Notes: generated by a model not told the origin, from the sequence alone. A stretch of DNA of 64,000 bases from Neobacillus sp. PS3-40 (GCF_030915485.1 NZ_CP133266.1:248001-312000), one strand, 5' to 3'; shown: positions 51,597 to 61,456, counted from the stretch's first letter. Translations and numbers: made by a program.

Positions 51597-52832
51597 ATGA
51601 ATCCAGTCATTGGTCTGGATGTTTCAAAAGGGGAAAGTCAAGTTCAGGCATTTTTAGATAAAGGCAAACCTTATCGTAAAAGTTTTAAAGTTTCTCATAC
51701 TTTGGAAGGTCTTGGTTTACTTCAAGAATTTCTTGAGGAGGTTAAGAGAGAATCAGGTCAGAAACCACCTATCGTCCTTGAAGCAACAGGACATTATCAT
51801 TCCTCTGTTGTTCAATACTTGGAGGACCGTGGATATTTATTGATAATTATTAATCCATTGATTTCCTATAAGGCAAAAAGTTCAAGTCTTCGGAAAGTAA
51901 AGACAGATGCGGCTGATGCTTACCATCTCTGCGAGCTGTTTTATAAAGAGGATTTAGAGCCGTATAAGAAGCGGGGAGTGCAACTTTTAAATCTTCGAAA
52001 TCTTACAAGACAGCATGAGAATATAACTGGGGTATTGATTCAAACAAAGCTACAATTTCAAGCAATTATGGACCAAGTTTTTCCGGAATATAGAGGGGTT
52101 TTTGGTGACTTATATTCAGTTGTATCACTCTTAACTCTTTCAGAGTTTCCGTCGTACGAGGATATTTTAGGGATAAGTGTAGAAATACTAGCAGATATAA
52201 TATCTAGTTTATGTAAAAGTCGATCAAATAGATGGGCTAAAGAAAAAGCAATTGAACTTAAAGCAGCCGCAACTCGAAATCCATTTGAAAAGACTGTTTA
52301 TCAAAGTCATATCCTGAGTCTAAAAATGTATGTAAACATCATTCTTCAATACAAAGAGCACCTATCTACGTTGGAGTCAGAGATAGATGCCCTCGCTAAA
52401 GAAGTTGAAGAATATAATATTATCAAATCTATTCCAGGTATCGGAGAAAAGATCGCTGCAACGATCATTTCAGAGATTGGGGAGATAGATCGATTTACTG
52501 ATCCTAAAAAGCTGGTAGCTTTCGCTGGAGTAGATCCTAGTGTATTCGAATCTGGTAAGTTTACAGCCACAAAGAATCGAATCACAAAAAGAGGGTCAAG
52601 TAGGCTTCGTCACGCCTTATATATGGCTGTTCGTTGTGCGATTCGTGATTGCCGTAAAAAGAAAACAACGGATGAAATCATCCCTCGCAACAAGAAAATG
52701 CGAGAGTTTTACGACAAGAAACGTGGCGAAGGAAAACCATTTAAAGTAGCTGTCATTGCTTGTGTAAATAAACTATTACATTGGATATTTGCCCTTTTAA
52801 AAAATAAAACGACTTTCCAAGATATAGCTTAA
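51597..52832 (+). CDS. IS110-family transposase (411 aa)
   Basis: MNPVIGLDVSKGESQVQAFL, VLEATGHYHSSVVQYLED, IPGIGEKIAATIISEIGEID and KRGSSRLRHALYMAV. Distinct from copies 2-5, closer in its noncoding end to copy 1. Frame intact. Confidence 0.95.
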   Translation: MNPVIGLDVSKGESQVQAFLDKGKPYRKSFKVSHTLEGLGLLQEFLEEVKRESGQKPPIVLEATGHYHSSVVQYLEDRGYLLIIINPLISYKAKSSSLRKVKTDAADAYHLCELFYKEDLEPYKKRGVQLLNLRNLTRQHENITGVLIQTKLQFQAIMDQVFPEYRGVFGDLYSVVSLLTLSEFPSYEDILGISVEILADIISSLCKSRSNRWAKEKAIELKAAATRNPFEKTVYQSHILSLKMYVNIILQYKEHLSTLESEIDALAKEVEEYNIIKSIPGIGEKIAATIISEIGEIDRFTDPKKLVAFAGVDPSVFESGKFTATKNRITKRGSSRLRHALYMAVRCAIRDCRKKKTTDEIIPRNKKMREFYDKKRGEGKPFKVAVIACVNKLLHWIFALLKNKTTFQDIA

Positions 52833-52968
52833 AGCCTACATCTAACTAAATAACACAGAACCTTCCAAAAACAGACTAACGGAAGGTTATTTTGCATGCA
52901 CATTTTTAGTATAGCATGAGATATTTTAAGTTTTTATTGAAAAATATTGACAAACTATTAGCTGGTTT

Positions 52969-53036
52969 AGTGCAATAATAATTCAACAAAAAAGTGCGGC
53001 AATCTTTTAGGATCTGACGCACTCTTTACCTCAATT
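52969..53036. repeat. attC-like repeat, remainder after IS110 copy 6
   Basis: AGTGCAATAATAATTC arm, stem AGTGCGgcaatcttttaggatctgaCGCACT; the right site is weak. Confidence 0.7.
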
Positions 53037-53037
53037 A

Positions 53038-53394
53038 TCAATTTGCAAAAGTTGTATGTTTCGCATTCCACTTTTCAAGGGCAATAAAAAGCCAAAATGA
53101 ATAAATACCAATAGTGATAACGCAAAAGAACCACCACTTAATCCAATTTCCGAAGAGCCCAATAGCACTTCCATTAAATTTGAGTCTACGTCCTTCAACG
53201 ACAGTATGGTTTATTTTCCATCCATATATCATTGTGATCGCCCAAGGATAGCAAATCCCAAATGTACATACTGTCACCAACCACCCCGGTAAAGTCCAAC
53301 CTATGAATTGTAAAAGTCCACCATCAAAATATGAATTACTAGTTTCAGTGGCGACGTGTTGAATATTCTAGTTAAACACAACTTCCGTACTCAT
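53038..53394 (-). pseudogene. DUF898-like membrane protein with early stop
   Basis: The ATG at 53394 has a good GGGGAG site, but codon 9 is TAG (53368-53370). The same frame continues YFDGGLLQFIGWTLPGWLVT, FGICYPWAITMIYGWKINHT and WWFFCVITIGIYSFWLF, a DUF898-like membrane protein of about 118 residues. Either a nonsense mutation or an unrecognised downstream start. Confidence 0.65.
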
Positions 53395-53463
53395 TTTTCC
53401 ACCACTCCCCGTTTAACCCTAATTATTCCATATCGTACGTCTTTATTCTAGTACAAAAATCGC

Positions 53464-53557
53464 CTTATACAACTATCCTGCCCGTTACTACAATAAGAAA
53501 AAAAGAGCTTGCTGCTGCAAACTCTTCTTCAACTCAAGCCCCCGTTAACTTAATAAC
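53464..53557. repeat. attC-like repeat, complete
   Basis: TTATACAACTAT-CCTGCCC-GTTACTACAATAAG, stem GCTtGCtgctGCaaaC, TTCTTCAACTC-AAGCCCCC-GTTAACTTAATAAC. Confidence 0.87.
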
Positions 53558-54095
53558 TTTGTTTATAATCCTTATTTATTATAGAGTAAACATATGTATC
53601 ATTTGATACTCCATCTTGATATATATAATTCCTTAAAATGCCTTCTTTTTGAAACCCAATCTTTTGTAATAATTTATTAGATGGTTCGTTTTCAGGAAAC
53701 ACTATTGCACCTATACGAATTAATTCAAGTGAATCAAATCCAAAAGAAATGATCTTTGAAACTGCCTCGGTAGCATAACCATTATTCCAAAACTCAGGGT
53801 GTAATTCATAACCTATTTCAGCTCGCCTTTGTTTAGGAACCCAAGCATCAAAACCTACTGTTCCAACAAGTTGCTCGGAATCTTTAATTTCAATGCCCCA
53901 CCGAAATCCTCTTTTTTCATTGAATTTCTGTTTAAAATAATTAATGAATTCGTTTGCTTCTTCAATCTTTTTGAAAGTTTCCTTTCCATAATAACGTGTT
54001 ACATGTGGATTAGATAAGATTGAAAAAATCACTTTAGCATCATACTCTGTTAGCTCCCTTAATATCAATCGTTCCGTTTTTAATACTGGGAACAC
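53550..54095 (-). CDS. RimJ/RimL-type GNAT acetyltransferase (181 aa)
   Basis: LKTERLILRELTEYDAKVIF, GTVGFDAWVPKQRRAEIGYE, NNGYATEAVSKIISFGFDSL and NEPSNKLLQKIGFQKEGILR are the conserved strands and acetyl-CoA motifs. GTG start seven bases after GGGGGAG. Substrate unknown. Confidence 0.85.
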   Translation of the reverse strand: MFPVLKTERLILRELTEYDAKVIFSILSNPHVTRYYGKETFKKIEEANEFINYFKQKFNEKRGFRWGIEIKDSEQLVGTVGFDAWVPKQRRAEIGYELHPEFWNNGYATEAVSKIISFGFDSLELIRIGAIVFPENEPSNKLLQKIGFQKEGILRNYIYQDGVSNDTYVYSIINKDYKQSY

Positions 54096-54157
54096 AACAA
54101 ACTCCCCCTTTCTCCTTTTAATGATAACTGAAATAACTAAATCAAAATATGAACCTT

Positions 54158-54237
54158 TATTTAACTAAACTGTCCGTTACTTCAATAAGAAAAAAGCATT
54201 ACCGTTGTAAAAGTATCGCACCCGTTACTTTAAGTAC
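54158..54237. repeat. attC-like repeat, last before the kimA locus
   Basis: TTATTTAACTAAA-CTGTCC-GTTACTTCAATAAG, stem GCATTAC/GTATCGC, ACCC-GTTACTTTAAGTA. Confidence 0.87.
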
Positions 54238-54419
54238 AATCCTTCACAAATTAGATATATTCTTTAATTAGGAATAGCGGATACTAACACCGGTTTTTTT
54301 ATTGGATTGAGCTTTGAATAAAAAAGGACCTAATTGGCCCCATACTTGTTTATTACCTTGTTAAATTTTTATCGCCATTAGTGATTCTTGAAAAGTTTCT
54401 ATTGATAACAACTGAATCT

Positions 54420-54563
54420 TCACTGAAGAAAAATTTGATCCAACATAGGAGAAAGTTGATCGCTCTTTAGACAATTTTCACAAATTATCAACACGGGTGA
54501 TTCCGATTCATTTGAATTTTCTTTGTTGTCATTTCCACAAACGCTACAAAACTGCTCCTCCAT
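54420..54563 (-). CDS. Small zinc-ribbon protein (47 aa)
   Basis: MEEQFCSVCGNDNKENSNES then VLIICENCLKSDQLSPMLDQ: two CxxC pairs form a likely zinc ribbon. GGAGTG before the ATG. Family not recognised. Confidence 0.6.
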   Translation of the reverse strand: MEEQFCSVCGNDNKENSNESESPVLIICENCLKSDQLSPMLDQIFLQ

Positions 54564-54682
54564 TTTCTTCACTCCTTATTATTTTATATTCATTATTTTT
54601 CCCATCTGCCCCCTTTTAAACATTAAATAATAAAAAAAGTCCAATGGATTTCATTGGACTTTATTACTCCTTATATCTATAA

Positions 54683-56515
54683 TCAATCATTTAAATGAAA
54701 CGGGACAGTCGAAACTACAACATCTTTTCTTTTTAAAAGCAGGGTACGAATACGGAAAGCTGATTGATTGTGCAATAGGCGATGCCACCATTTATGAGTA
54801 ATAAATTCAGGTAATAGCACAGTTATTTTCTTTTCCTCACCGTAACGATGCTCAACACGTCCTATAAATTCAATTAATGGCTTTACTAATGTACGGTAAC
54901 GTGAAACCACCACAACTAATCGAACGCCCGGATTCCATTGTCCCCATCTTTCTTCCATCTTTTTAGCATCTTCAGGAGAAAAGGCAACATAAAAAGCTAC
55001 AACATTAGGGGTGAGAGATTTTGCATACGCGATGGTTGATAATACAACTTTATGAATACCTGCAACAGGAACGATAATTACTGTTTCCGTAATCGGTATG
55101 GGTTCCGTTAATTCCACTCTTAATTGCTTACCTACATTATCATAGTGTTTGCTAATATTTGTAATTAACCATAATAATAAAGGCGAAATGACTATTACAA
55201 TCCATGCCCCTTCTTCAAATTTCGTGATACTAAAAATAATGACTACACAAAAAGTTACAAAAGCACCAACGCCATTAATAATTGATTTCCGTTTCCATCC
55301 TTTAGACCTCTCTCTACTCCACTTCAAAACAAGACCTAATTGTGCCATAGTAAAAGATAGAAAAACACCAATAGCATAAAGTGGAATTAATGCATCGGTT
55401 CTGCCTTGGAAAACAATGAGTAAAATACTTGCCAAAATTCCTAGAGTAATGATTCCAAAATTAAAAGCTAAACGATCTCCCCGATTACTAAACATTCGGG
55501 GCATATTTTTATCCTGTGCCATAATAGAAGCTAAAATCGGAAATCCATTAAAACTTGTATTAGCAGCTAGTGTTAAGATGGCCATCGTAGCAAACTGAAT
55601 AACATAATAAAATCCCCCCCGCCCAAAGGCATCTTCAGCAACCATAGATAAAACCGATTTGGCTCCAGTTGGGTCCGGATGAATATCATAAGTTCGCGAA
55701 AGTAACGTTACACCACCGAAAATGACAGCTAATAAAATTCCCAATGTCACCATCGTTCGTTTTGCATTTTTTTGAGAGGGATTCTTAAAATGAGGTACAG
55801 CATTGGAAATAGCCTCAATTCCCGTAACAGCCGAACAACCCGAAGAAAATGCTTTTAATAAAACAAACCAAGTCAAGCCGGCTGGTAATCCAGTAGGAAC
55901 AGAAACAGGGTGAGTGGGATGACCCACACCAGTTAACCAGTCAAAAAGACCTTTTCCCACAAGGGTTATCATACAAAAAATAAATAAGTAAGTAGGTAAG
56001 GAAAATACGTTTCCAGATTCAGATGTTCCTCTTAAATTCATCCAGACCATGAACCAAGTAAATATTAATCCGATAGGAACAACATATGGAACAGCATCAT
56101 GATAAGCTGAAGTAATCGCCATAACACCTGCAGAAATGGAAACGGCCACCGTTAACGTGTAGTCAATAAGAAGAGAAACACCGGCTAGACGTCCCCAGAT
56201 CATTCCTAAGTTTTCTTTGGCGACCATGTAGGCTCCACCGCCCTGAGGATAGGCATCAATTACTTGTCTGTAACTGATAATCAAGATTGTAATTAATAGA
56301 ACAATTGAAATAGCAATGGGGATAGAAAAAGTGAATGCAAAAGCTCCAACAGTTGCAAGTTCCAGTATAATCATTTCGGTTCCATATGCCACCGAAGAAA
56401 GAGCATCCGATGAAAGAATCGGTAATGCTTTCCACATTGGCATTTTTTGGGCTTCTGCTTCGCTTGACTTTAATGGGCGACCCAGAACAAGCCTTTTTAT
56501 TTGTTGAGAAGTCAT
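54683..56515 (-). CDS. kimA: KimA-like high-affinity potassium importer (610 aa)
   Basis: APC-superfamily transporter with 12 transmembrane helices in the first 450 residues (LPILSSDALSSVAYGTEMII, AYPQGGGAYMVAKENLG) and a C-terminal cytosolic UspA-like domain (VIIVPVAGIHKVVLSTIAYA). This layout matches KimA (YdaO) of B. subtilis, a K+/H+ symporter under c-di-AMP control. It lies downstream of a ydaO-type riboswitch with one gene between. Start ATG after AGGAAAG. Confidence 0.88.
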   Translation of the reverse strand: MTSQQIKRLVLGRPLKSSEAEAQKMPMWKALPILSSDALSSVAYGTEMIILELATVGAFAFTFSIPIAISIVLLITILIISYRQVIDAYPQGGGAYMVAKENLGMIWGRLAGVSLLIDYTLTVAVSISAGVMAITSAYHDAVPYVVPIGLIFTWFMVWMNLRGTSESGNVFSLPTYLFIFCMITLVGKGLFDWLTGVGHPTHPVSVPTGLPAGLTWFVLLKAFSSGCSAVTGIEAISNAVPHFKNPSQKNAKRTMVTLGILLAVIFGGVTLLSRTYDIHPDPTGAKSVLSMVAEDAFGRGGFYYVIQFATMAILTLAANTSFNGFPILASIMAQDKNMPRMFSNRGDRLAFNFGIITLGILASILLIVFQGRTDALIPLYAIGVFLSFTMAQLGLVLKWSRERSKGWKRKSIINGVGAFVTFCVVIIFSITKFEEGAWIVIVISPLLLWLITNISKHYDNVGKQLRVELTEPIPITETVIIVPVAGIHKVVLSTIAYAKSLTPNVVAFYVAFSPEDAKKMEERWGQWNPGVRLVVVVSRYRTLVKPLIEFIGRVEHRYGEEKKITVLLPEFITHKWWHRLLHNQSAFRIRTLLLKRKDVVVSTVPFHLND

Positions 56516-56602
56516 TTTCTTTCCTCCGTAAAAAATTATAGGGTTATTGTTCCCTAAAATAAAATTTAAAATGAATAAAAAGACCTCTGAAGTTACATTG
56601 CC

Positions 56603-57174
56603 TTATTTTTTTAAAAATTTTATTTCTGCTAACCCTTCAGTTTGTAAATGAATGTTGTGTTCAGTATTAATTAAATTTAAAATTTTTTTAATATCATTTT
56701 GGTCTTCGCATACTTTTATATGTTCTATCCAAATGGAATACCGTTTTTTTGTATGCAAGTAAGAATCATGGGATAATTTGTGCTTGATTTTAAAACATAC
56801 CATCCTTTCCTTAAATCTTTCCAAGGTTTTCTCACCATGAAAAAAAAGTGTAACCTTCTTCTTTTTGACCAATTTTCTTTATCTTGTTCTATCCTGATCG
56901 TTTGATATACTTCCTTTACCTCCGTTTGTTGAGATTCAATTATGTCTGTAAATCCGGTATCTTTTAAAGCACGATGAATATCGTTCTCATTGTCCGCAAA
57001 CCAGTAGCCTAAAATATACTTTCTTTCATTTACTAATTTCCAAACCGCCCCGAATATTCGATATCTCATTGTATGAATATCAAGGTATCCTTTCTGTACC
57101 CCAAAATAAGTCGGGATAGTGCTCTCTAAATAAAAAATTTCATTACCAATATTCATATAAGAAGATTGACTCAA
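56603..57174 (-). pseudogene. Hypothetical protein gene with frameshift
   Basis: One protein appears split: frame A runs from MSQSSYMNIGNEIFYLESTI (TTG at 57174, seven bases after GGGGGA) to IRIEQDKENWS, and frame B continues KKKKVTLFFHGEKTLERFKE to EIKFLKK. The shift lies in TCAAAAAGAAGAAGG near 56870. This could be a real mutation, a sequencing error or a slippery site. Function unknown; first gene after the riboswitch. Confidence 0.6.
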
Positions 57175-57427
57175 TGGTAGTTCCCCCAAAAAATACGTTT
57201 TGAACGAGTATTTTTAATCAATAAATTTATCTTTTCCCGTTATTTATTTGACTTTACCCGATTAAATCCAAAATGTTATTTTTTATATAGTTAGGTTTCG
57301 ACCGAAACATTCATACTCTTTTTTCTATATTCCCTCTTTCTTAATAAAAATAATAAAGAGACCGTCTTTTCAATCAAACTGCCTTTTTGCAAAAAACAAA
57401 AAAAGGCCCCTGAAATTAGGCGGTCTT

Positions 57428-57566
57428 TAGACCTCCCTCGCTTTAGCCGACGAAGTTAGCTGACGGGTAGGATGGCGAAAGAGTATCTCATCCTTTCTAC
57501 AACTTGTAGAATTAACCCCGGAAAAATTGGTTCCTCCGTTCCTGAGTTTCCTCAGAATTAAGCCGA
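57428..57566 (-). promoter_or_regulatory. ydaO-type c-di-AMP riboswitch
   Basis: The minus strand carries GGCTTAATTCTGAG, GGAACGGAGGAACC, CCGGGGTTAATTC and the hallmark CCGTCAGCTAACTTCGTC, ending GCGAGGGAGGTC. These match the ydaO/yuaA leader in order. A T-run at 57395-57405 follows. It would reduce expression of the potassium importer when c-di-AMP is high. Confidence 0.9.
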
Positions 57567-57676
57567 TAATATGAATTTTTTATTATGGAGTGATTGTAAG
57601 CTTGTATATATCCTTGTGAATAACGTTTTTTGCTAACTATCTTTTCATGTTATTTCTATCTCATTTTCGTTTTTTT

Positions 57677-57901
57677 TTATATTTTCCAATAAGCATACCC
57701 ACTATACATTTCTCGGAGCACTTGGTGCATGTTTCCACTAGTTTTCTTCCTTGAACGTTGGCAACAAGATGCCCAGGTTAGAACACCTTTAAATCGTATA
57801 ATGACCATATCCCCTACGATGTAGGCTTTTGCTTCTTGCGAGCTTCGTCCAATTAACTTTCTTTGAAGCTTTATAAAAGCTTCGCTCAAATCGGCTTCCA
57901 C
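57677..57901 (-). pseudogene. DUF2294-like gene, frameshifted
   Basis: DLSEAFIKLQRKLIGRSSQE and AKAYIVGDMVIIRFKGVLT match the start of DUF2294 proteins (about 110-120 aa). After that the sequence reads WASCCQRSRKKTSGN and loses similarity, then HQVLREMYSGY. Probably a frameshift remnant. Confidence 0.6.
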
Positions 57902-58086
57902 CTTCTTTTTTTGAATTCCATTATTACTAGTGCCCCCCTATTTCAAATAAATCTAAATGTATTTTAAGATCGTTTAAATAAGAAATAAAGTTAAGATGTT
58001 GTTAATTTTTTTGTTAATCGATTCATTTTATAATTTTAATATAATATTATAAGATAAATAGTATCAAAACATGAAGGATGATATTA

Positions 58087-59568
58087 ATGAAGCAAATGAA
58101 ACATATCACACGGAACAGCGGTGTGATGGTCATGATCATGATATTAATTACTTTCCTTTCTTTATTCTTTAAAAATATTGGAATAACTGAAACCAATATA
58201 ATCATTACTTTCATATTAGGTGTTTTGCTAGTTTCAAAATTTACAGAAGGTTATATGTATGGAATAATTGCATCATTAATTGGGGTATTGGATTTTAATT
58301 TCTTTTTTACAATGCCTTATTACTCACTCACTGCTTATCGACCGGACTATCCCGTAACATTTGCTATTATGTTGATTGCAGCGATCATCACAAGTACATT
58401 GACGACAAAGGTGAAAAAAGAGGCAAGTTTATCATCATTTCGTGAAAAACAAACACAAATTCTTTATCAGATCAGTAAAAATTTTCTCCAAGCACCAGAT
58501 TTTGACCAAATTTTAGAAATTGGTGCGAAGAAGATTTTTGAGTCCATTAATCATTCTGTTTTCATTACTGTGTTAAAATCATCGAATGGATTGAGTGAAC
58601 CTTGCATCTTAAAAACAGATGAGAATGAACAAATGTTTTATAATTGCGATGAAATAAGACAAACAATCCAAACAAATAAATCTTTAGAAACAAAGAATAT
58701 AATCTATTTTCCGATTAAAGGACTTGACGAGAGTCTCGGGGTAATAGGGATTACCTGCTTGAATTCTTCTTTAACCATAGAGCAAAAAAGTTTTGTCGAA
58801 GCCATTTCTATGCAACTTGCGCTTGCAATGGAACGTGAAAAAATTTCGAAAAAACAACATAAAGCCCAGGTTGAAATGGAAAGAGAAAAACTTCGAGGTA
58901 ATCTTCTTCGTGCAATATCACATGATTTGCGTACACCTTTAACAGGAATTTTAGGATCTACAACTACTTTACTCGAACACGGAGAAACACTTGAAAAAGA
59001 TGTGAATAGACAATTACTAGTTGATATTTTTGAAGATTCTAAATGGCTTATCCATTCTGTCGAAAACATATTAAGCATTACCCGGATGGATGATGGTAAA
59101 GTTTCAATTAATAAAAATATTGAATTATTGGAGGAAGTCGTTAGTGAGGCAGTATTAAGAATAAAAAAACTTGACATTCACCATGAAATAAAAATAACCA
59201 TCCCAGACAAACCTATTATGATTCCAATGGATGGAATATTAATTAAACAAGTATTGATAAACTTGCTTGATAATGCAATTAAATATACGCCTCACCATTC
59301 CATTATTAAAGTAAATGGCTTTCTTAAAGATGATTTTGTTTATTTCGAAGTAATTGATAATGGAAATGGCATACCCGATGAAAATCTGCCTTTGATCTTT
59401 AACAGATTTTTCACTACTTCTTCAAGGCGTGGCATCGGGTTAGGTCTTGCAATCTGTAAATCTATTATTACCGCTCACGGTGGAGTAATTTCAGCTTTAA
59501 ATAATGAAAATGGTGGAGCAACTTTTCGATTTAAATTACCATTAAAGGATGATACACATGGAAAATAA
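58087..59568 (+). CDS. KdpD-like sensor kinase lacking the KdpD/Usp N-terminus (493 aa)
   Basis: Starts directly with a DUF4118 four-helix membrane domain (residues 10-105), then a GAF-like region, HisKA with His in LLRAISHDLRTPLTGILGST (near 280) and HATPase motifs INLLDNAIKYTPHHS and RRGIGLGLAICKSIITAHGG. Typical KdpD has about 380 more N-terminal residues (KdpD and Usp domains). Start ATG at 58087, nine bases after AAGG. It overlaps the response regulator gene. Confidence 0.82.
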   Translation: MKQMKHITRNSGVMVMIMILITFLSLFFKNIGITETNIIITFILGVLLVSKFTEGYMYGIIASLIGVLDFNFFFTMPYYSLTAYRPDYPVTFAIMLIAAIITSTLTTKVKKEASLSSFREKQTQILYQISKNFLQAPDFDQILEIGAKKIFESINHSVFITVLKSSNGLSEPCILKTDENEQMFYNCDEIRQTIQTNKSLETKNIIYFPIKGLDESLGVIGITCLNSSLTIEQKSFVEAISMQLALAMEREKISKKQHKAQVEMEREKLRGNLLRAISHDLRTPLTGILGSTTTLLEHGETLEKDVNRQLLVDIFEDSKWLIHSVENILSITRMDDGKVSINKNIELLEEVVSEAVLRIKKLDIHHEIKITIPDKPIMIPMDGILIKQVLINLLDNAIKYTPHHSIIKVNGFLKDDFVYFEVIDNGNGIPDENLPLIFNRFFTTSSRRGIGLGLAICKSIITAHGGVISALNNENGGATFRFKLPLKDDTHGK

Positions 59569-60262
59569 ACCTGCAATTCTAGTGGTTGAAGATGACAAAT
59601 CGATTAAAAATTTTATTTGTGTTTCATTAAATGCAAATGGTTATAAATACATTGAAACAGATTCGGGCAAAAACGCTATTTCTTTAGCAGCATCCCATCG
59701 TCCAGAAATCATTATTCTGGATTTAGGGCTTCCAGATATTGATGGGATTGATGTGATTACCGAATTAAGAAAATTAACAAAAGCCCCTATCGTTGTTGTA
59801 TCGGCGCGAGGACAAGAAAAAGAAAAAGTGCGGGCTTTAGATTCTGGTGCAGATGATTATTTAACAAAACCTTTTAGTTTGCCGGAACTGCTCGCACGAC
59901 TGAGGGTGGCTTTACGTCATTTAATTCCTACTAGTATCTCTAATCAACATGAATTGAATTCAATGTTTACTGTCGGAGAATTGAAAATTGATTATGAAAG
60001 ACGCCATGTTTTTTTATCTAGTGATGAAATTCATTTAACGCCTTTGGAATATAAATTATTGGTCTTGATGGCAAAACATGCAGGAAAGGTATTAACACAT
60101 AAATTCATTCTACGGGAGATCTGGGGTGATACGAATGGGAGTGATACATTGTCACTCCGAGTCTTTATGGCAAACATGCGAAGAAAAATTGAAAAAGAAC
60201 CAGCTCAACCAAGATATTTGTTAACCGAAGTCGGAGTAGGTTACCGACTAGCTGATGAATAA
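59558..60262 (+). CDS. KdpE-like OmpR-family response regulator (234 aa)
   Basis: Receiver motifs VVEDDKSIKNF, Asp in IIILDLGLPDIDGIDVITEL, Lys in YLTKPFSLPELLARLRVAL; winged helix LTPLEYKLLVLMAKHAGKVL and TEVGVGYRL. Its ATG lies 11 bases before the kinase stop. No kdpFABC is in the window; the nearby kimA may be a target, which is inference. Confidence 0.82.
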   Translation: MENKPAILVVEDDKSIKNFICVSLNANGYKYIETDSGKNAISLAASHRPEIIILDLGLPDIDGIDVITELRKLTKAPIVVVSARGQEKEKVRALDSGADDYLTKPFSLPELLARLRVALRHLIPTSISNQHELNSMFTVGELKIDYERRHVFLSSDEIHLTPLEYKLLVLMAKHAGKVLTHKFILREIWGDTNGSDTLSLRVFMANMRRKIEKEPAQPRYLLTEVGVGYRLADE

Positions 60263-60268
60263 AAAAAT

Positions 60269-60291
60269 GACGCAACAAGCGTCTTTTTTTG
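60269..60291 (+). terminator. Rho-independent terminator
   Basis: GACGCaacaaGCGTC followed by TTTTTTT, seven bases after the response regulator. Confidence 0.9.
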
Positions 60292-60462
60292 TCAGGACAC
60301 GACTTTTTTTGTTCTCCACGGTCGAAGATATGGTCATTACTCGGTTCAAATGAGTAATTGACTACTGAATAGAAGCATCTTGTTAGCTATCACAAAGGAA
60401 AAATATTGGTAAAAAAAACGAGACACGCTGCCGATAAGAGCTAGGAATTTTGTTAAGTGAAC

Positions 60463-60486
60463 AGGACCTGAATGGTCCTATTTTTC
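60463..60486. terminator. Hairpin AGGACC/GGTCCT with T-run
   Basis: AGGACCtgaatGGTCCTATTTTT on the + strand, just before the next array repeat. Confidence 0.65.
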
Positions 60487-60488
60487 GC

Positions 60489-60580
60489 TTATTGTGTTAA
60501 CCTGACCTTTAGTTCAATAAGAAAAAAAACCACCAAAATGGCAGCTAATCTTCAACTATTGCCCCCGTTTAGTTGAAGTC
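60489..60580. repeat. attC-like repeat, complete; array resumes
   Basis: TTATTGTGTTAAC-CTGACC-TTTAGTTCAATAAG, CCaccaaaatGG, ATCTTCAACTA-TTGCCCCC-GTTTAGTTGAAG. Confidence 0.87.
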
Positions 60581-60632
60581 ATTTGTTCACAAACTTAAAT
60601 GCTTTTGATATTTAATCGTATCGAAAAAGAAT

Positions 60633-61061
60633 CTAAGAAAGTTTTGAGTTGCTCTTTATCCAGGTTATTGCTATTGCTGTTCCACAACCAAGCCCTAAAC
60701 CCATCAAACCATACTGGCAGTAACTTTTTTTAAGCTCACCTTTTCTAATATCTTCTCTTTCGGCTTTATCTTCTGCTGTATCATACATATGAATTACTGT
60801 TTCTGTTCTTTGTTTCATTCCATATCTAATGGTTTTTGATAAGTCTTTTCCTAAATCATTTACTAAATCCTCTATGTTTTCTTTTAGATTTTCACCGTAT
60901 TGCTCTTTAGTTGTACCATTAACCCCAGTTGCCTTTTTATTAGGTAACTCATGATGACATTGAACTAGTGATTGCTCATTTATTAAATGTGCAAGAGATG
61001 TAAATTTCATTTTAGGATCAGATTTTGCTAATTCTGCTATCCTTAGTAGTTTTGTTTCCAT
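60633..61061 (-). pseudogene. Group II intron reverse transcriptase, N-terminal fragment
   Basis: METKLLRIAELAKSDPKMKF through TSLAHLINEQSLVQCHHELP and GVNGTTKEQYGENLKENIED is the start of a group II intron RT/maturase (RT-0 region). After about residue 66 it turns into unrelated sequence (KTIRYGMKQRTETVIHMYDT, GLMGLGLGCGTAIAITW), so a deletion fused it to another gene. The polymerase domain is missing. Confidence 0.85.
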
Positions 61062-61456
61062 TTATTATCCCTACCAAGCGTTTGGCTTCCTCACTTATTA
61101 TCGCTTGTACACCATACTCTTCTAAAAGAAAAGACCGGTAGGGTCTCCCGAGTTGCCGTATCATATCAATGTGTAACGTGCCAAGGTCTCTGACCCCAGA
61201 GAGGTTTCATTCTTCTTGCCATACGAATAATGAAATGTTGCTTTCTACTGCAGGTAAAGCATCAGCCCTCTCGATTTACTAACATTATGGGGCTCAATCC
61301 CTTCAACCAATTGGCTTTCGGCCCGTCACCTAACTGTCTACGCTTAAAGACTAAAGTTACCTTTAGCCCTCCAAGACTCGCTACGAGCGAATGGCTAGTT
61401 CTTACTCGACGGGAATCCCACCCGTTATATGATACGGCCTATGCTCGGCCGCACAC
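60866..61456 (-). mobile_element. Truncated group II intron (5' part)
   Basis: The minus strand begins GTGTGCGGCCGAGC, fitting the GUGYG 5' end of group II introns. About 400 bases of structured, GC-richer RNA-like sequence (61062-61456) follow, then the RT start. The 5' junction lies inside an array repeat, between spacer CTGCCCC and the position where the outer arm GTTAGTTGAAG would be. The 3' half is absent. Confidence 0.75.

Larger units (their letters stand above)
51341..52968 (+). mobile_element. IS110-family element, copy 6
   Basis: 1628 bp from CGTATTATAAGG to GCTGGTTT. Unlike copies 2, 4 and 5 it sits in the left simple site (CCTGACTGTT before, AGTGCAATAATAA after). Confidence 0.92.
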
